Made by a program: the position numbers and the translations under genes. Source: Lactuca virosa (taxonomy: Eukaryota; Streptophyta; Magnoliopsida; Asterales; Asteraceae). Taken from it: 64,000 bases of DNA. Where the stretch lies: positions 19,446,809 through 19,510,808 of the forward strand of contig CAKMRJ010003334.1 in the NCBI GenBank assembly GCA_928212115.1, written 5' to 3'. Of this stretch, positions 1 to 11,983 are shown one piece after another (the stretch's first letter is position 1; each line of letters starts with the position of its first letter). A model generated the notes under the pieces. It was not told the DNA's origin, ran no database searches, and was given only the letters and a program-made list of their open reading frames with translations.

Positions 1-3000
1 GATTTTAGGCAACAAATTAGGGATCCTGATTTCTAATTTCCCCTTTTTATTAGAATTGCCTAATGATTAAGGATGTCAATTGCATTTCTAAACAAATTCA
101 CACAAATTTAGCATTATGTTTTCGTCTGCTCTTCGATGACCATCTATGATGGCTTTGAGATGGGTTTTTTTTCGCTCTCATGTAGTTCATAACTTGAACC
201 AGGTTCAAATTTTTATTTTTATTTTCGGTTTTTATCCCTAAATTGATTTGTGTTGCTTGAACTAGGTTCGATGTGTTTTGTTTGATGTATCGGCTAGAAC
301 ATTTTTAAACATAAATTGATGTGTTTTTCTTGGATCAGGTTCAGTTTTTCTTTTTTTGTGATATCTCACGTTTGATTTTTTTTATATCTCAGGTTTGTTT
401 TTTTTTCTTTTGCTGATAATGAGAATGAAATCCAGATCTATTATCGACTGCAATGGTGTGAAATAGGTAAGATAAATTTCTCATTCAATAGTGTGATAGT
501 TCTGTAAGTAATTGATCTATATATTTGTCTTTGGAATGTGTTGGGATGATCTGTTTCAGAGTTCGTTTCCCCCACCCAGAAGGAATCCAATTCACCTAAA
601 GTCACCATTATTGCTTTTTTATAGGTTCGATCTTTCTTTAATTTACCAATTTTGTTCCAGAGTTTTTTGGAATTGGGATTTAAATTTTTGTAAATTCATC
701 TTTTTTATGGGATTTTAGGTGGTGAGTTCGACCCTTCTTACTGCTAACATTTATTTAGTATGTTTTATGTCTGTGTAAATATTCTATAAATTAAGTTCGT
801 AGATTAACTGTTTGATGAGATGTCTGAGTAAGATTTTAAGCTCGTAGATTAATGGTTTTACAAATTCACGGTTTTTTCATGTTTTTTAATGATTTTCTAA
901 ATTTTCTTAAAATACTGAAAGGTTTTCATGCTTCTTATCAAGTAAACTAAACAAATATTCCAATTCCCATTCAGGGAAAAGGAAAACCCAAATACAGTAA
1001 AAGATAAAGATTAAAAGTGTATACAAATAACCATGGGATTTAATCAAGAATAAGAAAATGGAAGCAAAACATTTGATTATTTGTCAACAACTTGCCTATT
1101 TTGTAAAATTCTTTGAGATATTTTCCATGCTAATACATGTTAATATGTTGGTATTTACCTATGCATATATTTATTTGACATATATGACTTATGAATTCAC
1201 ATGCCTTGAAAATTTTGTTTTATCTTGAAGCTAACCATCTCTATAATAACACACATAACCAAGAGGAATGCATCTGGAATGAAAATACACATCTATGATC
1301 TACCACATTGCCTTTTCTAATAAATTGTTACTTCTAACTATAGATTAATGGATTCAAAAAGTATCACTCTCCTTAAAGACATGGATCTCTTCAAAGATGA
1401 GTACACCATCAAGGTTAGAATCGTCTGTCTTTGGAGACAACTGGACTTCAAAAACCCGAAGGGGGCATTTTCAATTTAGTTTAAAAAAAAACCTCTTCAT
1501 AAAAAAAAGTCAAGTTAAATTACTGTACATAAATAAAGTAACAATGTCCTATTTTTTACGCCAATTTAACATTGTACATTGAAAGTACGATGCTTTAATA
1601 AGAAAAAAAATAAAACAAACAAATATAACAAAACCTCTGTAATGCATGAAAAAAACCAACCTCAAGTAATTGCATCAAGGAACAGTATAATCCCTAAAAA
1701 CAATAATAAGCTTAAGTTATTTAAAAGCAATTAAAAAAAAGAACTTTCAGATGTACTTTCATACCTTATCTATTAGTTACTTTTGGTTTAAGATATATGT
1801 CTATAATTAGATATTTCTTGAAAGATAATAAATATTAAGATGTATGTGTATAATTGGTTATTTCTTGACACCCAAAAAATAGCATTCTACTTTTAAGGTA
1901 CAATGTTATAATTGGGTATATGTTGAAATCTGCCACCCAAAAATAGCATTTTACTTTTAAACTCCAATGCTTTAATAAGTAAAAATTAAAATAAATGTGA
2001 AATTGTTTGATGCCACCCAAAAATAGCATTTTATTACTAAACATCCTATTTCATTTATTTTATCATTACTTTAAGCATGTTAGTGACAGTTTTGCCCTTG
2101 TGTCTTGTATGCTTATGTTGAGGGTGGTTATGGTTAATCTTCACAGGTGTTATTGCTAAATATTTCATGGGATGTACATTTGTTGGTTTGCTCTTACTTT
2201 CTTCTAGCTGTTGGTGAGTTTTTTTTGACCTGATGGACGGTTTTGCCCTTGGTTCTTGTGTGATTCTATAGTTGTCATTTTTTTTATGTTGCCTTTTAGT
2301 TCATTGAAATGGTTTTGTTGCCTTTTCGTTCATTGAAATGGTGTTGATCTGTTGTGGTCTTGATTAGGTTTGGTTTCCTTTTTGTGATTTTTTTTAATAT
2401 ATGTTTGAACGATTGACATTTATTATGATTTTTTTGTCTATATTCTGGATCTATACATTTAAATTCATTTGTTTGTTTTCAAATTGGAACACTTTTTGTT
2501 TTTCAGTTATGTAAGATATGTTAATAATAATATACACAAACTGGTATATTGAGTCCCACAATTAGCAAGAGATTTCCTAATTACAAGTATAATTACAAAA
2601 ATAAAGAAGGATTACAAGAGGATAAGTTAATGGGAGAATATGAAGGGTGCAGATGGAAGGGGATGAAAAATATTGTTCATATGGGCATTAGTTAATGGAA
2701 AAGTCAAAATATCTACCTTCCATATCGTTAAATTTGCAGCAATCATTCAACCAACCTTGAAAATCTGCACAAACACAATTTGTTGAATATTATTCACGTG
2801 TTTTAACATAATTATAAACCATTGTCATGGTCACAACTTAAGGGATGTTAATAAAATTATAAAAGATTGAGTTTAAAGTCAAAAATAGTGATGTATTTGC
2901 ATTAATTTTTTTTAGTATAACATCCTATTTTCATTTGCTTTTATTCCCAGCCGACTGTACTTCATTTAGGGATCTCAAAGGCCATTTTCTTCGGCGCCTG

Positions 3001-3261
3001 TCTTATCTGTAAATTACCGAGCTTCCTATCTTTATGTGAAACTAATAAACCATGTTCTAAGCATTTTTATTTTTAATAACTGTCTTGAAGCTATTACATG
3101 AACTAAGCTTAATAATTCAATAGTTTTTTAGTGCATAATATTTAAGTTTCAAGGTTTAATGGTATGGATATTTCCTTCATTGTACTTATAGTTGATTTGC
3201 ACTCCAGTTCTTGATTAAATATAATGAAGCTATTGATGATCCTCATAAAGATTTGAATATT
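1..3261. other. AT-rich non-coding DNA, no gene recognised
   Basis: I see no reading frame with protein-like composition, only short frames rich in Phe, Leu and Ile as expected from AT-rich DNA. The stretch holds poly-T runs, a short repeated block at 1869-2030, and two similar GTTTTGCCCTTG phrases near 2090 and 2242. It could be intergenic DNA, an intron, or an old element with lost ends. The end of the stretch is the left target-site duplication of element A. Confidence 0.6.
1869..2030. repeat. Three-copy degenerate tandem repeat
   Basis: The phrase CACCCAAAAATAGCATT occurs three times, starting at 1869 (with one extra A), 1934 and 2014, so the units are about 65 and 80 bp. The first two copies are followed by a similar ACTTTTAA stretch and an AATG(C/T)TATAAT-like block. 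No coding potential is seen. Confidence 0.7.
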
Positions 3262-3506
3262 AAATATGTAACGTCCCAAAATTCAAGCCCAAAAATTTCA
3301 TTTTTAATTAATTTAACTCATAAAACATTCACTAGAAAATATTGTATAAACACGTCATCTCATAAAACCAAGTATCATGTTTGAAACCCACAACATAAAC
3401 AAATATCATATCAGAGTACAATCCCAGAAAACTCCGTGCGGAAAATCATATGTGTGTGTGATGCCATGCTACGCCGCCGGCTCCTTCCCCTTAGACGAAG
3501 AGGTAC

Positions 3507-3959
3507 CTGAAACCAAAAACTAAAACCGTAAGCACAAAGCTTAGTGAGTTCCCCCATCATACCACATACCACACAAATCCTCGGTATCTTTCAACCGGTA
3601 GTCATCGTCGGTATCTTTCAACCGGTAATCATCATCGGTATCTTTCAACCAGTAACCATTCATCGATATCTTTCAACCGGTAACTGGGGACTATTCCACC
3701 CCCTACCACTAGCATACAATCAACAAAATATAAGCATACAGTCAAGCATATCCGGGTACTGACCTACCCCTCGGTCCTAAGGACCACTATCAGGGAAACT
3801 ATCCCTATCATGCCCGTAACATAGCATACATATATAACTCATAACCAAACACATAACCAGACTAAGATAATTATCACAAAGACAATCATCTTCTAAATAC
3901 TCCTCATTGGTGGGCCGGCATTGTGGCCTTAGACCCACCCCTACTGGAAGGTAACTCAC
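3507..3959 (-). other. Putative LTR-leader intron, element A 3' LTR
   Basis: On the minus strand a consensus donor AG/GTGAGT sits at 3961-3954 and an acceptor TTTCAG/GTACC ends at 3507. Between them lie hairpins: on the plus strand GGTCC-TAA-GGACC at 3773-3785, AGGGA-AACTA-TCCCT at 3792-3806, and four CGGT...ACCG units of about 28 bp between 3578 and 3685. The conserved box CTCACTAAGCTT...GCTTAC (3528-3552) is about 39 nt before the acceptor, a normal branch-point distance. That it is spliced is inference. Confidence 0.55.
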
Positions 3960-4609
3960 CTCGTACAAGTCGCTGCTGATAATCTGTGTGGGAAACCTCC
4001 GTCTGCTGCTGCTTCGGAAATCCTACGGCTACAAGCCCCACAAACACTCATTTATAAATTGATCTCTATACTTAGGGTAAAATGACCAATTCCATACAGT
4101 TTATTTAAATGAGATCTAACACACCAAAACCATAGATCTGGCCTCCTAATGTCCACTTTATACGTAAAGTTCCAAACTTGATGCACATGCATGGGGTTTT
4201 TAGCTCAAAAATCCACATAAAGTGTCCTACAATGTGCATGGGGCTTTCATGGCCCTAAAGTTGGCACCTTTATGCCATGAAGCCCCTCTTAAGGCCCAGA
4301 TCTGAAGTCAAAACCCACCCCACACTCCCAATATCGAAACATGACTTAGCAATCCAAAGAAATCCCAAGTTAAAGGTGAATAAACACATAGATGAGTCAA
4401 GACAGGGGCATTATACCTTGAAGTTGCTGAAAATGAAGTAAACTCCCTGGATCTACTGTCCCCAACTCAAGTTCTAAGCTCCTTTCTTCCTTCCAAGCTT
4501 TACAACCCCACAAGAACACCAAAAATGGCCTCAACAAAGCACAAACGGCTAGGGTTTCGATGAGAAGTGTTTGGGAGCATAAAGGGGGTGATGGAGGCTG
4601 CATAAGGTC

Positions 4610-4647
4610 GTTTAAATAGGGTGCAAACCCCTGGATTAGGGTTTTTG
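4610..4647 (-). promoter_or_regulatory. Core promoter of element A 3' LTR
   Basis: Minus strand reads AAACCCTAA (a telo-box), then GGGGTTTGCACCCTATTTAAA. The same telo-box plus CACCCTATTTAA arrangement occurs in the other LTRs of this window and is probably the TATA-type start region. Confidence 0.6.
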
Positions 4648-4827
4648 TCCAGACAGCAGCTACTCGCCGAGTCCGGGACCCGACTCGGCGAATCCATCAC
4701 TTAAACCCCGCGTTCCTTCTCGCTTCTACTCAGCGAGTCAGTCCTTCGACTCGCCGAGTCCAAGGCCAAAATTGCAAAACATTTAAAGAATTAATAAAAG
4801 AATACGTACCAAGAACCAGGTGCTACA

Positions 4828-4841
4828 AATCTCCCCCACTT
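4828..4841 (-). promoter_or_regulatory. Polypurine tract of element A
   Basis: Minus strand AAGTGGGGGAGATT lies directly inside the 3' LTR. It is the expected primer for plus-strand DNA synthesis and nearly matches the tracts at 31329 and 63983. Confidence 0.9.
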
Positions 4842-4844
4842 ATT

Positions 4845-7800
4845 TTAGACTTCGTCCTCGAAGTCTGCTGCTTGCTCCTGAAACAGCTCGGGGTAATGCT
4901 CCATCATCTCATCCATCGGCTCCCAAGTCCACTCCGACCCCTTCCGGTGCTGCCATTGCACCTTCACGAGTTCCACTCTCTTGTTCCTCAGATCCTTCGA
5001 CTTCCGGTCGAGGATCGCTACAGACCGCTCGATGTAATTCAGGCTGTCATCAACCTGAATGTCCTCCAAGGGTACCACTGCTGAGTCGTCCACCAGGCAC
5101 TTCCGCAGCTGAGAGACGTGGAAAGTGTTGTGTATCTGACTGAGTTCGGCTGGCGGGTCCAGCTTGTACGCCACCTTGCCCACCCGGGATGCAACCCTGA
5201 AGGGTCCAATGTACCTTGGGCCCAACTTGCCCCGCTTCCTGAATCGAATGACGCCTTTCCAAGGCGACACTTTCAGGAGAACCATATCCCCGACCTGGAA
5301 CTCCAGGTCTGATCGACGCTTATCGGCATAACTTTTCTGCCGAATCTGAGCAGTCTGAAGCTTGCTCCGGACCTGCTGAATCTTTCTCTATCGTCCTGAG
5401 CACTACTTCGGTGCTCCCCATGACCCTCTGGCCAACCCCGCCCCAGCATATCGGGGTCCTGCACCTCCTCCCGTACCAACATCTCGAAGGGAGGACAGTC
5501 GATACTCGCATGATAGCTATTATTATACGAGAACTCCGCCAACGGAAGGTAGGTATCCCAGCTACCTCCAAAGTCTAAAACACATGCCCGCAGCATGTCC
5601 TCCAGAGTCTGGATGGTCCGCTCGCTCTGGCCATCCGTCTGCGGGTGAAAGGCGGTGCTGAAATGCAGACGAGTACCCAACTCGTCGTGGAATTTCTTCC
5701 AAAACCTGGACGTGAATCGCACATCCTTATCCGAAATCACCGAAACTGGCACTCCGTGCCACGCCACCACCTCCCTGATATAGATATCGGCCAATTTCTC
5801 GGCCGAGATGCTCTCCTGAATCGGGATAAAGTGGGCGCTCTTGGTCAATCGATCGACGATGACCCAGATCGAATCCACTCCCCGCGCGGTCCTGGGAAGC
5901 TTGGTGATAAAATCCATCGTGATGTCTTCCCATTTCCATAGCGGAATATCCAACGGCTACATCTTGCCGTGTGGTCTCTGATGCTCGGCCTTGACCTTCC
6001 TGCAGGTCAAGCACCGCTCCACGTACCATGCCACATCCTGCTTTATGCAGGGCCACCAATAGTCCAGACGAAGATCTCTATACATCTTCGTCGCCCCGGG
6101 ATGAATAGAGAATCGGGATTTGTGCGCCTCCATGATAAGGGACCCACACCCTACGGTGAAGCGTCAATAACCCTCGGCTATCATAGTCGAAGGAGGAAAC
6201 CTGCCCCACAATCCGCTCACTCTTTTGATGTTCCTCCTTCATAGCCTCCTGCTGAGCCTCCCGGATCCGCTCCAAAAGCGGAGTCGCCACTGTCATCCTC
6301 AGACAGATATCCCTGATCGGCGCTGCCTTGCGGCTAAGTGCATCGGCCACGACATTGGCCTTCCCCGGGTGGTAAAGGATCTCGCAATCGTAATCCTTTA
6401 CCACGTCCAACCACCGACGCTGCCTCATGTTCAGATTCGGCTGATCCATGAGATACCTCAGGCTCTTGTGGTCCGTGTAAATCGTACAACGAACCCTATA
6501 GAGGTAATGACGTCAAATCTTGAGGGCGAACACAACAGCCCCCAGCTCCAAATCATGCGTCGGGTAGTTCGCCTCATGAGGCTTCAGCTGCCTCGAAGCG
6601 TAAGCGATAACATGCCCCCTCTGCATCAATACTGCGCCCAAGCCCGAGATGGACGCATCACAGTACACGACGAGATCCTCCATGCCCTCCGGCAGGGCTA
6701 AGATTGGCGCCTCGCACAATCTCCGTCTCAGTGTCTCGAATGCAGCCTGCTGCTCAGGCCCCCAACGAAAGACCACGACCTTCCTCGTTAGCCTGGTCAG
6801 GGGTAAGGCTATCTTGGAGAAATCCTGGATGAATCTTCGATAGTAGCCTGCTAATCCCAGGAAACTCCGAATCTCAGATGGAGACCTCGGAACCTTCCAT
6901 CTCATCACGGCCTCCACTTTGGCCGGATCTACCGAAATCCCGTTTTGGTTGACAAGGTGCCCAAGAAACTGCACCTCGCGCAACCAGAACTCGCACTTGG
7001 AGAACTTAGCATACAAGTTCTCCCTCCTCAAAGTCTCCAGAACCTCCCGCAGATGCTCCTCATGCTGCTCTCGCGTCTTGGAGTAAACCAAGATATCATC
7101 GATAAATACTATCACAGACCGGTCTAACATCGGTCTACACACGCGGTTCATGAGATCCATGAACGCGGCAGGAGCATTGGTGAGCCCGAATGGCATCACC
7201 ACAAACTCATAGTGGCCATAACGCGTCTGAAACGCAATCTTCTACACATCCTCCTCTCTGACCCTCATCTGGTGATACCCTGAACGCAAATCAATCTTAG
7301 AGAACCAAGATGCTCCCTGTAGCTGGTCAAAGAGGTCATCAATCCTCGGGAGTGGGTAGCGGTTCTTCACCGTTACCTTATTCAGCTCCTTATAATCTAT
7401 ACACATCCGATGCGACCCGTCCTTCTTTTTCACAAACAGAATCGGGGCTCCCCAGGGTGAACTGCTCGGTCTAATAAAACCCTTGTCCAACAGCTCCTGC
7501 AGCTGTGTAGACAACTCCTGCATCTCAGGAGGAGCCAACCGATACGGTGCCTTGGCTATCGGAGCCGCACCAGGGACTAGGTCGATCCTGAACTCCACCT
7601 GTCGCTCCGGAGGTATCCTAGGCAACTCCTCGGGGAATACGTCCGCAAACTCTCGTACCACGGGCACATCGCCCGCCGTCGCCCTACCCACCTCCCGGGT
7701 ATCCGTAACATAGGTGACATAACCTGCGCAACCCTGTTGCAGGTAATGCCTCGCTCTCGTTGTCGAACATAAAGCTGGTCCTTGCTGCGGCCTCTCGCCC

Positions 7801-8158
7801 TGAATCACCAGCTCTCCCCCACTTGGGGTCCTGATCCGCAGCAACTGCTGTGTGCAGTCGATCACTGCCCCATTGGGGCTTAGCCAATCCATACCGATAA
7901 TAATCTTGTCCCCCCCCCCCCCCAAAGGTATGGGAACCAGATCCACCAGGTAACGCTCCTCGAATAATCTCAGCACACAATCTCGGAATACCGTCGAAGC
8001 TCACACCGATCGGTCATCCGCAATCTCTACCTCTAGAGGGCAATCCAACATGCCCGAAGACTCGGAAAATCTCTTGTTGAGCGCAAGAGAAACAAACGAT
8101 CGGGTAGCACCCGAATCAAACAATACCTGTACTGGGATGTCGTTCACATGGAACGATC
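4845..8158 (-). pseudogene. pol: Element A pol (PR-RT-RNaseH-INT-chromodomain), broken
   Basis: This is the retrotransposon polyprotein: aspartic protease, reverse transcriptase, RNase H and integrase. In order I see a protease DSG motif just after the gag junction (around 8115), an RT block ending in the FIDD form of the YxDD motif (around 7105), RNase H with a CDAS motif (around 6660), the integrase DDE core between about 5920 and 5600, and a chromodomain-like tail containing SEWTWEP (around 4905). The frame opens after a putative intron. Breaks: TGA at 8001-8003 (Arg to stop), TAG at 7242-7244 (Glu to stop), TGA at 6513-6515 (Trp to stop), a frameshift near 6135, TAG at 5957-5959 (Gln to stop) and another frameshift near 5478. 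Antisense open frames here are shadows. Confidence 0.92.
7911..7924. repeat. Poly-C run inside pol A
   Basis: A run of 14 C on the plus strand encodes four glycines on the coding strand, between the protease and RT regions. The surrounding frame is kept. Run length may be uncertain in the assembly. Confidence 0.7.
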
Positions 8159-8230
8159 CTAAACAATGCACATACATAATATATCAAAATCACAGCGCCA
8201 TAACGTATAAGCATAAGAAAGGAATCATAC
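8159..8230 (-). other. Putative intron between gag and protease, element A
   Basis: On the minus strand the gag frame runs into GTATGATT at 8230 and a TTGTTTAG acceptor ends at 8159, 72 nt in all. Removing it joins a split Gly codon (phase 1) and puts the protease DSG motif into frame with gag. Read through, it contains an in-frame stop. The same position is interrupted in element C. Confidence 0.65.
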
Positions 8231-9446
8231 CCGTCACTACATCAAGTGCAGCGCGTGCCTCCTCAGCTGTCAGCTGAAATGCTCGGCTCCGCACCACTGG
8301 AGCCTCTGGCTTGACCTTCCGGCCATCCGCAACCTGCGTCGTCGCTGAGACCGGCGCCGCTGCTGGCGCTGCTGCTGACGCTGCTGTTAATCTCGGGCAA
8401 TTGGCCCTTTTGTGGCCCCTCTGATTGCAATGGAAGGAAATCAGGTCTGTCACCTGTACCGTGGGGGCGGGGGCAGTACAATCCCTGCCAAAATACCCAT
8501 CCTTGCTGCACTTATAGCAGCCCGAACCCGGCCCAGTGCGACAAGCTCCCTCGTGTGACCGACCGCATTTCCCACAGCGGTCCCGTCCTGCCTGGCCTTT
8601 CGGCCTACCATCAGATCCCTTGGGCTTCTTCCCCGAAGCCCCAGTCGTCAGCCCATCCACCGCCTTCCTCTTTTGGATGTGCTCCAGATCAATCTCCCTC
8701 TCCCTAGCCCTGGCAATCATGGAATCCAAGGTAGGGCAAGCTGAAAAACTAACGTGCTCCCAAATGTCATCTCGTAGCATGTCGTGGTAGCGGGTCCTCC
8801 TCATATCCTCATCTCCCTCATACTGGGGCACCAGCAATGCCCTCTCCCGGAACTTGGCGGTGATCTCCGCCACAGTCTCCGTAGTCTGCCTCATATCCAA
8901 GAACTCCTTGGCCAGCCGTTGAAGCTCCACAGCTGGCGCAAACTCCGCCCTGAATCTGGTCACAAAGTCCGACCAGGTCATAGCCTCAACAGCCGAGGCC
9001 CCCAATGAGTCACCAACAGACTCCCACCAATCTCTGGCCCTGTCCCTCAAGCATCCTGCTGCATATCTCACCTTCGACCCCTCCGGGCAGTAGCTCGTCA
9101 GCTGCGCAGACTTAATGTCTGCGATCCATCTCCTGGCAGCAATGGGGTCTTTCGCCCCATGGAAATCTGACGCACCACTCCCTCGAAAGTCCTTGAAGGA
9201 CAGTGTGCGCGTACCCACCTGGCTAGACGCCATATCACTCCTGAATGCTCGGAGGCGATCCTCCATCAGCTCAACAATCCCTTCCTTGATCGACCCGAAA
9301 ATGATAGGGGTCGACTCAAGGATACCTCTCGTGATCTCCGACGCGATGAACTCGCGCAGCCCGTCATCAACCTGCTCGGACCCCGCACCCGAGCCCGATC
9401 CTGATCCTGATTCGGAACCTCCTGCTCCATGTCGTGTGGTCACCAT
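8231..9446 (-). CDS. gag: Element A gag (capsid/nucleocapsid)
   Basis: Gag forms the virus-like particle and binds the element RNA. The frame starts with ATG at 9446, keeps an open frame of 405 codons plus one base, and stops being gag-like at the putative intron. A Ser-Gly repeat near the N-terminus (residues about 10-22) precedes the retrotransposon gag domain, recognisable by the DWW motif around residue 139. The C-terminal part has three zinc-knuckle-like clusters. The first, CGKC-x3-H-x3-C, is shared with element C. The second has Tyr in place of the ligand His, and the third has Ser in place of its first Cys, so two of three clusters look non-functional. No stop codon interrupts it. Confidence 0.85.
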
Positions 9447-10209
9447 GCTGAAAATACACCCATAAATGTCAGGATCATATATATTCCCGGGAGATCTAAC
9501 ACACTCTCCAAGGTTCCTGGTTCCATCTATGCCCTCCTTGATTCGAGTACGGGTCCTCTGCTTTCAGTAGTACGAGCCCATACTACCTTCCACATCTACA
9601 TGTACTTTCCTCAAGGATTGCTTCGACTTCACCAAGTCCCTTTTACCGATACCCTTTCCACTGACCTTATCCTAGGCTTCCCTAGGGAATTCTCCGACCT
9701 ACCTTCCGCCATCAGCTGCACTAGGAGTCCCTACTACTTCCCCCTAACTAACTTGTAGATACTGTTACATATCCGCTCCTTAGTTAGTTGGAAATAGCCA
9801 GGACCCCCTTAGCACAAAGCAAGCAGCATTCGCGCATCGAGTAACCAAATCAGGCATAACCTATACAGGCCATCCTACTGCTGACTAAACAATCCTAGCA
9901 TACAGCTCATACAACAGGCATATAAGGCATCCTCCTAGATCCTTAGCCCTAACTAGCATGCAATTCTCAGAATCATATATCAGGCACACAAGGCATCTTC
10001 CTAGATCCTTAGTCCTATTCTAGCATGCAATTTTTCTGAATCAAAACCATATAGCATAACATAAATAGTATGGGTATCTTGGGGAAAACTTACTTGAGCC
10101 CGGCCGGTCGCATGCAATTCTCAGAAAACCGTTTTCTTGCAAAAATCTTTTAGCCCCTCAGTTTGAGTCCAGACACCCCCGAGGGTGTATCCGAATCCCT
10201 CAAACCAGG
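9447..10209 (-). other. Leader of element A between primer site and gag
   Basis: About 760 bp without coding signal. It contains the hairpin at 9567-9586 shared with element C, and repeated CATCCTCCTAGATCCTTAG-like phrases near 9928 and 9990. Confidence 0.7.
9567..9586 (-). promoter_or_regulatory. Dimer-site-like hairpin in leader A
   Basis: Minus strand GTAGTA-TGGGCTCG-TACTAC: a 6-bp perfect stem with a loop containing GGGCUC, which pairs with itself through two G-U pairs. It lies 121 nt upstream of gag. Element C has the same stem with loop GGGCCC. Confidence 0.5.
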
Positions 10210-10221
10210 GCTCTGATACCA
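10210..10221 (-). promoter_or_regulatory. Primer binding site (initiator tRNA-Met), element A
   Basis: Minus strand TGGTATCAGAGC, three bases inside the 5' LTR. This is the usual complement of plant initiator tRNA-Met used by chromoviruses. Confidence 0.92.
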
Positions 10222-10464
10222 ACTTGTAACATCCCAAAATTCAAGCCCAAAAATTTCATTTTTAATTAATTTAACTCATAAAACATTCACTAGAAAATAT
10301 TGTATAAACACGTCATCTCATAAAACCAAGTATCATGTTTGAAACCCACAACATAAACAAATATCATATCAGAGTACAATCCCAGAAAACTCCGTGCGGA
10401 AAATCATATGTGTGTGTGATGCCATGCTACGCCGCCGGCTCCTTCCCCTTAGACGAAGAGGTAC

Positions 10465-10916
10465 CTGAAACCAAAAACTGAAACCGTAAGCACAAAGCTT
10501 AGTGAGTTCCCCCATCATACCAGATACCACACAAATCCTCGGTATCTTTCAACCGGTAGTCATCGTCGGTATCTTTCAACCGGTAATCATCATCGGTATC
10601 TTTCAACCAGTAACCATTCATCGGTATCTTTCAACCGGTAACTGAGGACTATTCCACCCCTACCACTAGCATACAATCAACAAAATATAAGCATACAGTC
10701 AGGCATATCCGGGTATTGACCTACCCCTCGGTCCTAAGGACCACTATCAGGGAAACTATCCCTATCATGCACGTAACATATCATACATATATAACTCATA
10801 ACCAAACACATAACCAGACCAATATAATTATCACAAAGACAATCATCTTCTAAATACTCCTCATTGGTGGGCCGACATTGTGGCCTTAGACCCACCCCTA
10901 CTGGAAGGTAATTCAC
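10465..10916 (-). other. Putative LTR-leader intron, element A 5' LTR
   Basis: Same structure as in the left LTR: donor AG/GTGAAT (one base changed from GTGAGT), CGGT...ACCG hairpin units, conserved box at 10486-10512, acceptor TTTCAG/GTACC. Confidence 0.5.
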
Positions 10917-10985
10917 CTCGTACAAGTCGCTGCTGATAATCTGTGTGGGAAACCTCCGTCTGCTGCTGCTCCGGAAATCCTCCGT

Positions 10986-11228
10986 CAACTCGCCGAGTCC
11001 ATCACTCTCTACTCGTCCTCATCCGTGACCCTACTCGTCGAGTTGAGCCGTCAACTCGGCGAGTTCTTTTCTCATTCGAACGCCACATGAAAACTCATCC
11101 GACTCGCCGAGTTGATGAACAACTCGTCGAGTTCACCTTCATCTGATGAATAAGATCTGTCCTCAACTCGTCGAGTTGATGAACAACTCGCCGAGTTCTA
11201 AGGAGATTGCCTTGGACTCGCCGAGTCC
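10986..11228 (-). repeat. Downstream ACTCGnCGAGT box cluster, element A 5' LTR
   Basis: Many copies of an 11-mer pseudo-palindrome (ACTCGCCGAGT, ACTCGTCGAGT, ACTCGGCGAGT and near forms), often as AACTCG...CGAGTT, at irregular spacing. Confidence 0.85.
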
Positions 11229-11759
11229 AGTCTTGACCAATTCCATACAGTTGATTTAAATGAGATCTAACACACCAAAACCATAGATCTGGCCTCCTAA
11301 TGTCCACTTCATACGTAAAGTTCCAAACTTGATGCACATGCATGGGGTTTTTAGCTCAAAAATCCACATAAAGTGTCCTACAATGTGCATGGGGCTTTCA
11401 TGGCCCTAAAGTTGGCACCTTTATGCCATGAAGCCCCTCTTAAGGCCCAGATCTGAAGTCAAAACCCACCCCACACTCCCAATATCGAAACATGACTTAG
11501 CAATCCAAAGAAATCCCAAGTTAAAGGTGAATAAACACATAGATGAGTCAAGACAGTGGCATTATACCTTGAAGTTGTTGAAAATGAAGTAAACTCCCTG
11601 GATCTACTGTCCCCAACTCAAGTTCCAAGCTCCTTTCTTCCTTCCAAGCTTTACAACCCCACAAGAACACCAAAAATGGCCTCAACAAAGCACAAACGGC
11701 TAGGGTTTCGATGAGAAGTGTTTGGGAGCATAAAGGGGGTGATGGAGGCTGCATAAGGT

Positions 11760-11798
11760 CGTTTAAATAGGGTGCAAACCCCTGGATTAGGGTTTTTG
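11760..11798 (-). promoter_or_regulatory. Core promoter of element A 5' LTR
   Basis: Minus strand: telo-box AAACCCTAA, then GGGGTTTGCACCCTATTTAAA. It sits immediately downstream (minus direction) of the box cluster at 11814-11920. Confidence 0.6.
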
Positions 11799-11813
11799 TC
11801 CAGACAGCAGCTA

Positions 11814-11920
11814 CTCGCCGAGTCCGGGACCCGACTCGGCGAGTCCATCACTTAAACCCCGCGTTCCTTCCCGCTTCTACTCGGCGAGTCAGTCCTTCGA
11901 CTCGCCGAGTCCAAGGCCAA
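11814..11920 (-). repeat. Upstream ACTCGnCGAGT box cluster, element A 5' LTR
   Basis: Four copies of the pseudo-palindrome (ACTCGCCGAGT and ACTCGGCGAGT) lie just upstream of the core promoter. The left LTR has the same cluster at 4662-4762 with one mutated box. Confidence 0.85.
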
Positions 11921-11983
11921 AATTGCAAAACATTTAAAGAATTAATAAAAGAATACGTACCAAGAACCAGGTGCTACAAAATA

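Larger units (their letters stand above)
3267..4827 (-). repeat. Element A 3' LTR (left in the window)
   Basis: It is 1561 bp, TGTAAC to GCTACA, followed by the polypurine tract. It matches 10225-11978 closely over nearly its whole length. The exception is 4021-4087, where this copy has a short unrelated stretch in place of a block of about 250 bp in the other LTR. Confidence 0.93.
3267..11978 (-). mobile_element. Element A: Ty3/gypsy chromovirus (Del/Tekay-like), minus strand
   Basis: This is a full-length but decayed LTR retrotransposon of 8.7 kb. The borders are exact: the 5-bp target duplication AAATA lies at 3262-3266 and 11979-11983, and the element starts TGTA and ends TACA. Reading on the minus strand the order is LTR, initiator-Met primer site, leader, gag, protease, reverse transcriptase, RNase H, integrase with a chromodomain-like tail, polypurine tract, LTR. 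That order is Ty3/gypsy. The iMet primer site and the tail beyond the integrase fit the Del/Tekay chromovirus clade, which is an assignment from family knowledge. Pol carries at least four nonsense codons and two frameshifts, so the element is not autonomous now. Confidence 0.93.
10225..11978 (-). repeat. Element A 5' LTR (right in the window)
   Basis: It is 1754 bp, with the same ends as the left LTR. It is about 193 bp longer because 10981-11234 holds a cluster of ACTCGnCGAGT boxes that is missing from the left copy. The core promoter is at 11760-11798 on the minus strand. Confidence 0.93.

Noticed and set aside
512..718. Small frame of 68 codons
   Set aside because: Phe/Leu-rich translation of T-rich DNA with no similarity I can see.
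4820..9758. Many open frames on the plus strand across element A
   Set aside because: They are antisense to gag and pol, with no domain of their own; the GC-rich coding strand keeps them open.
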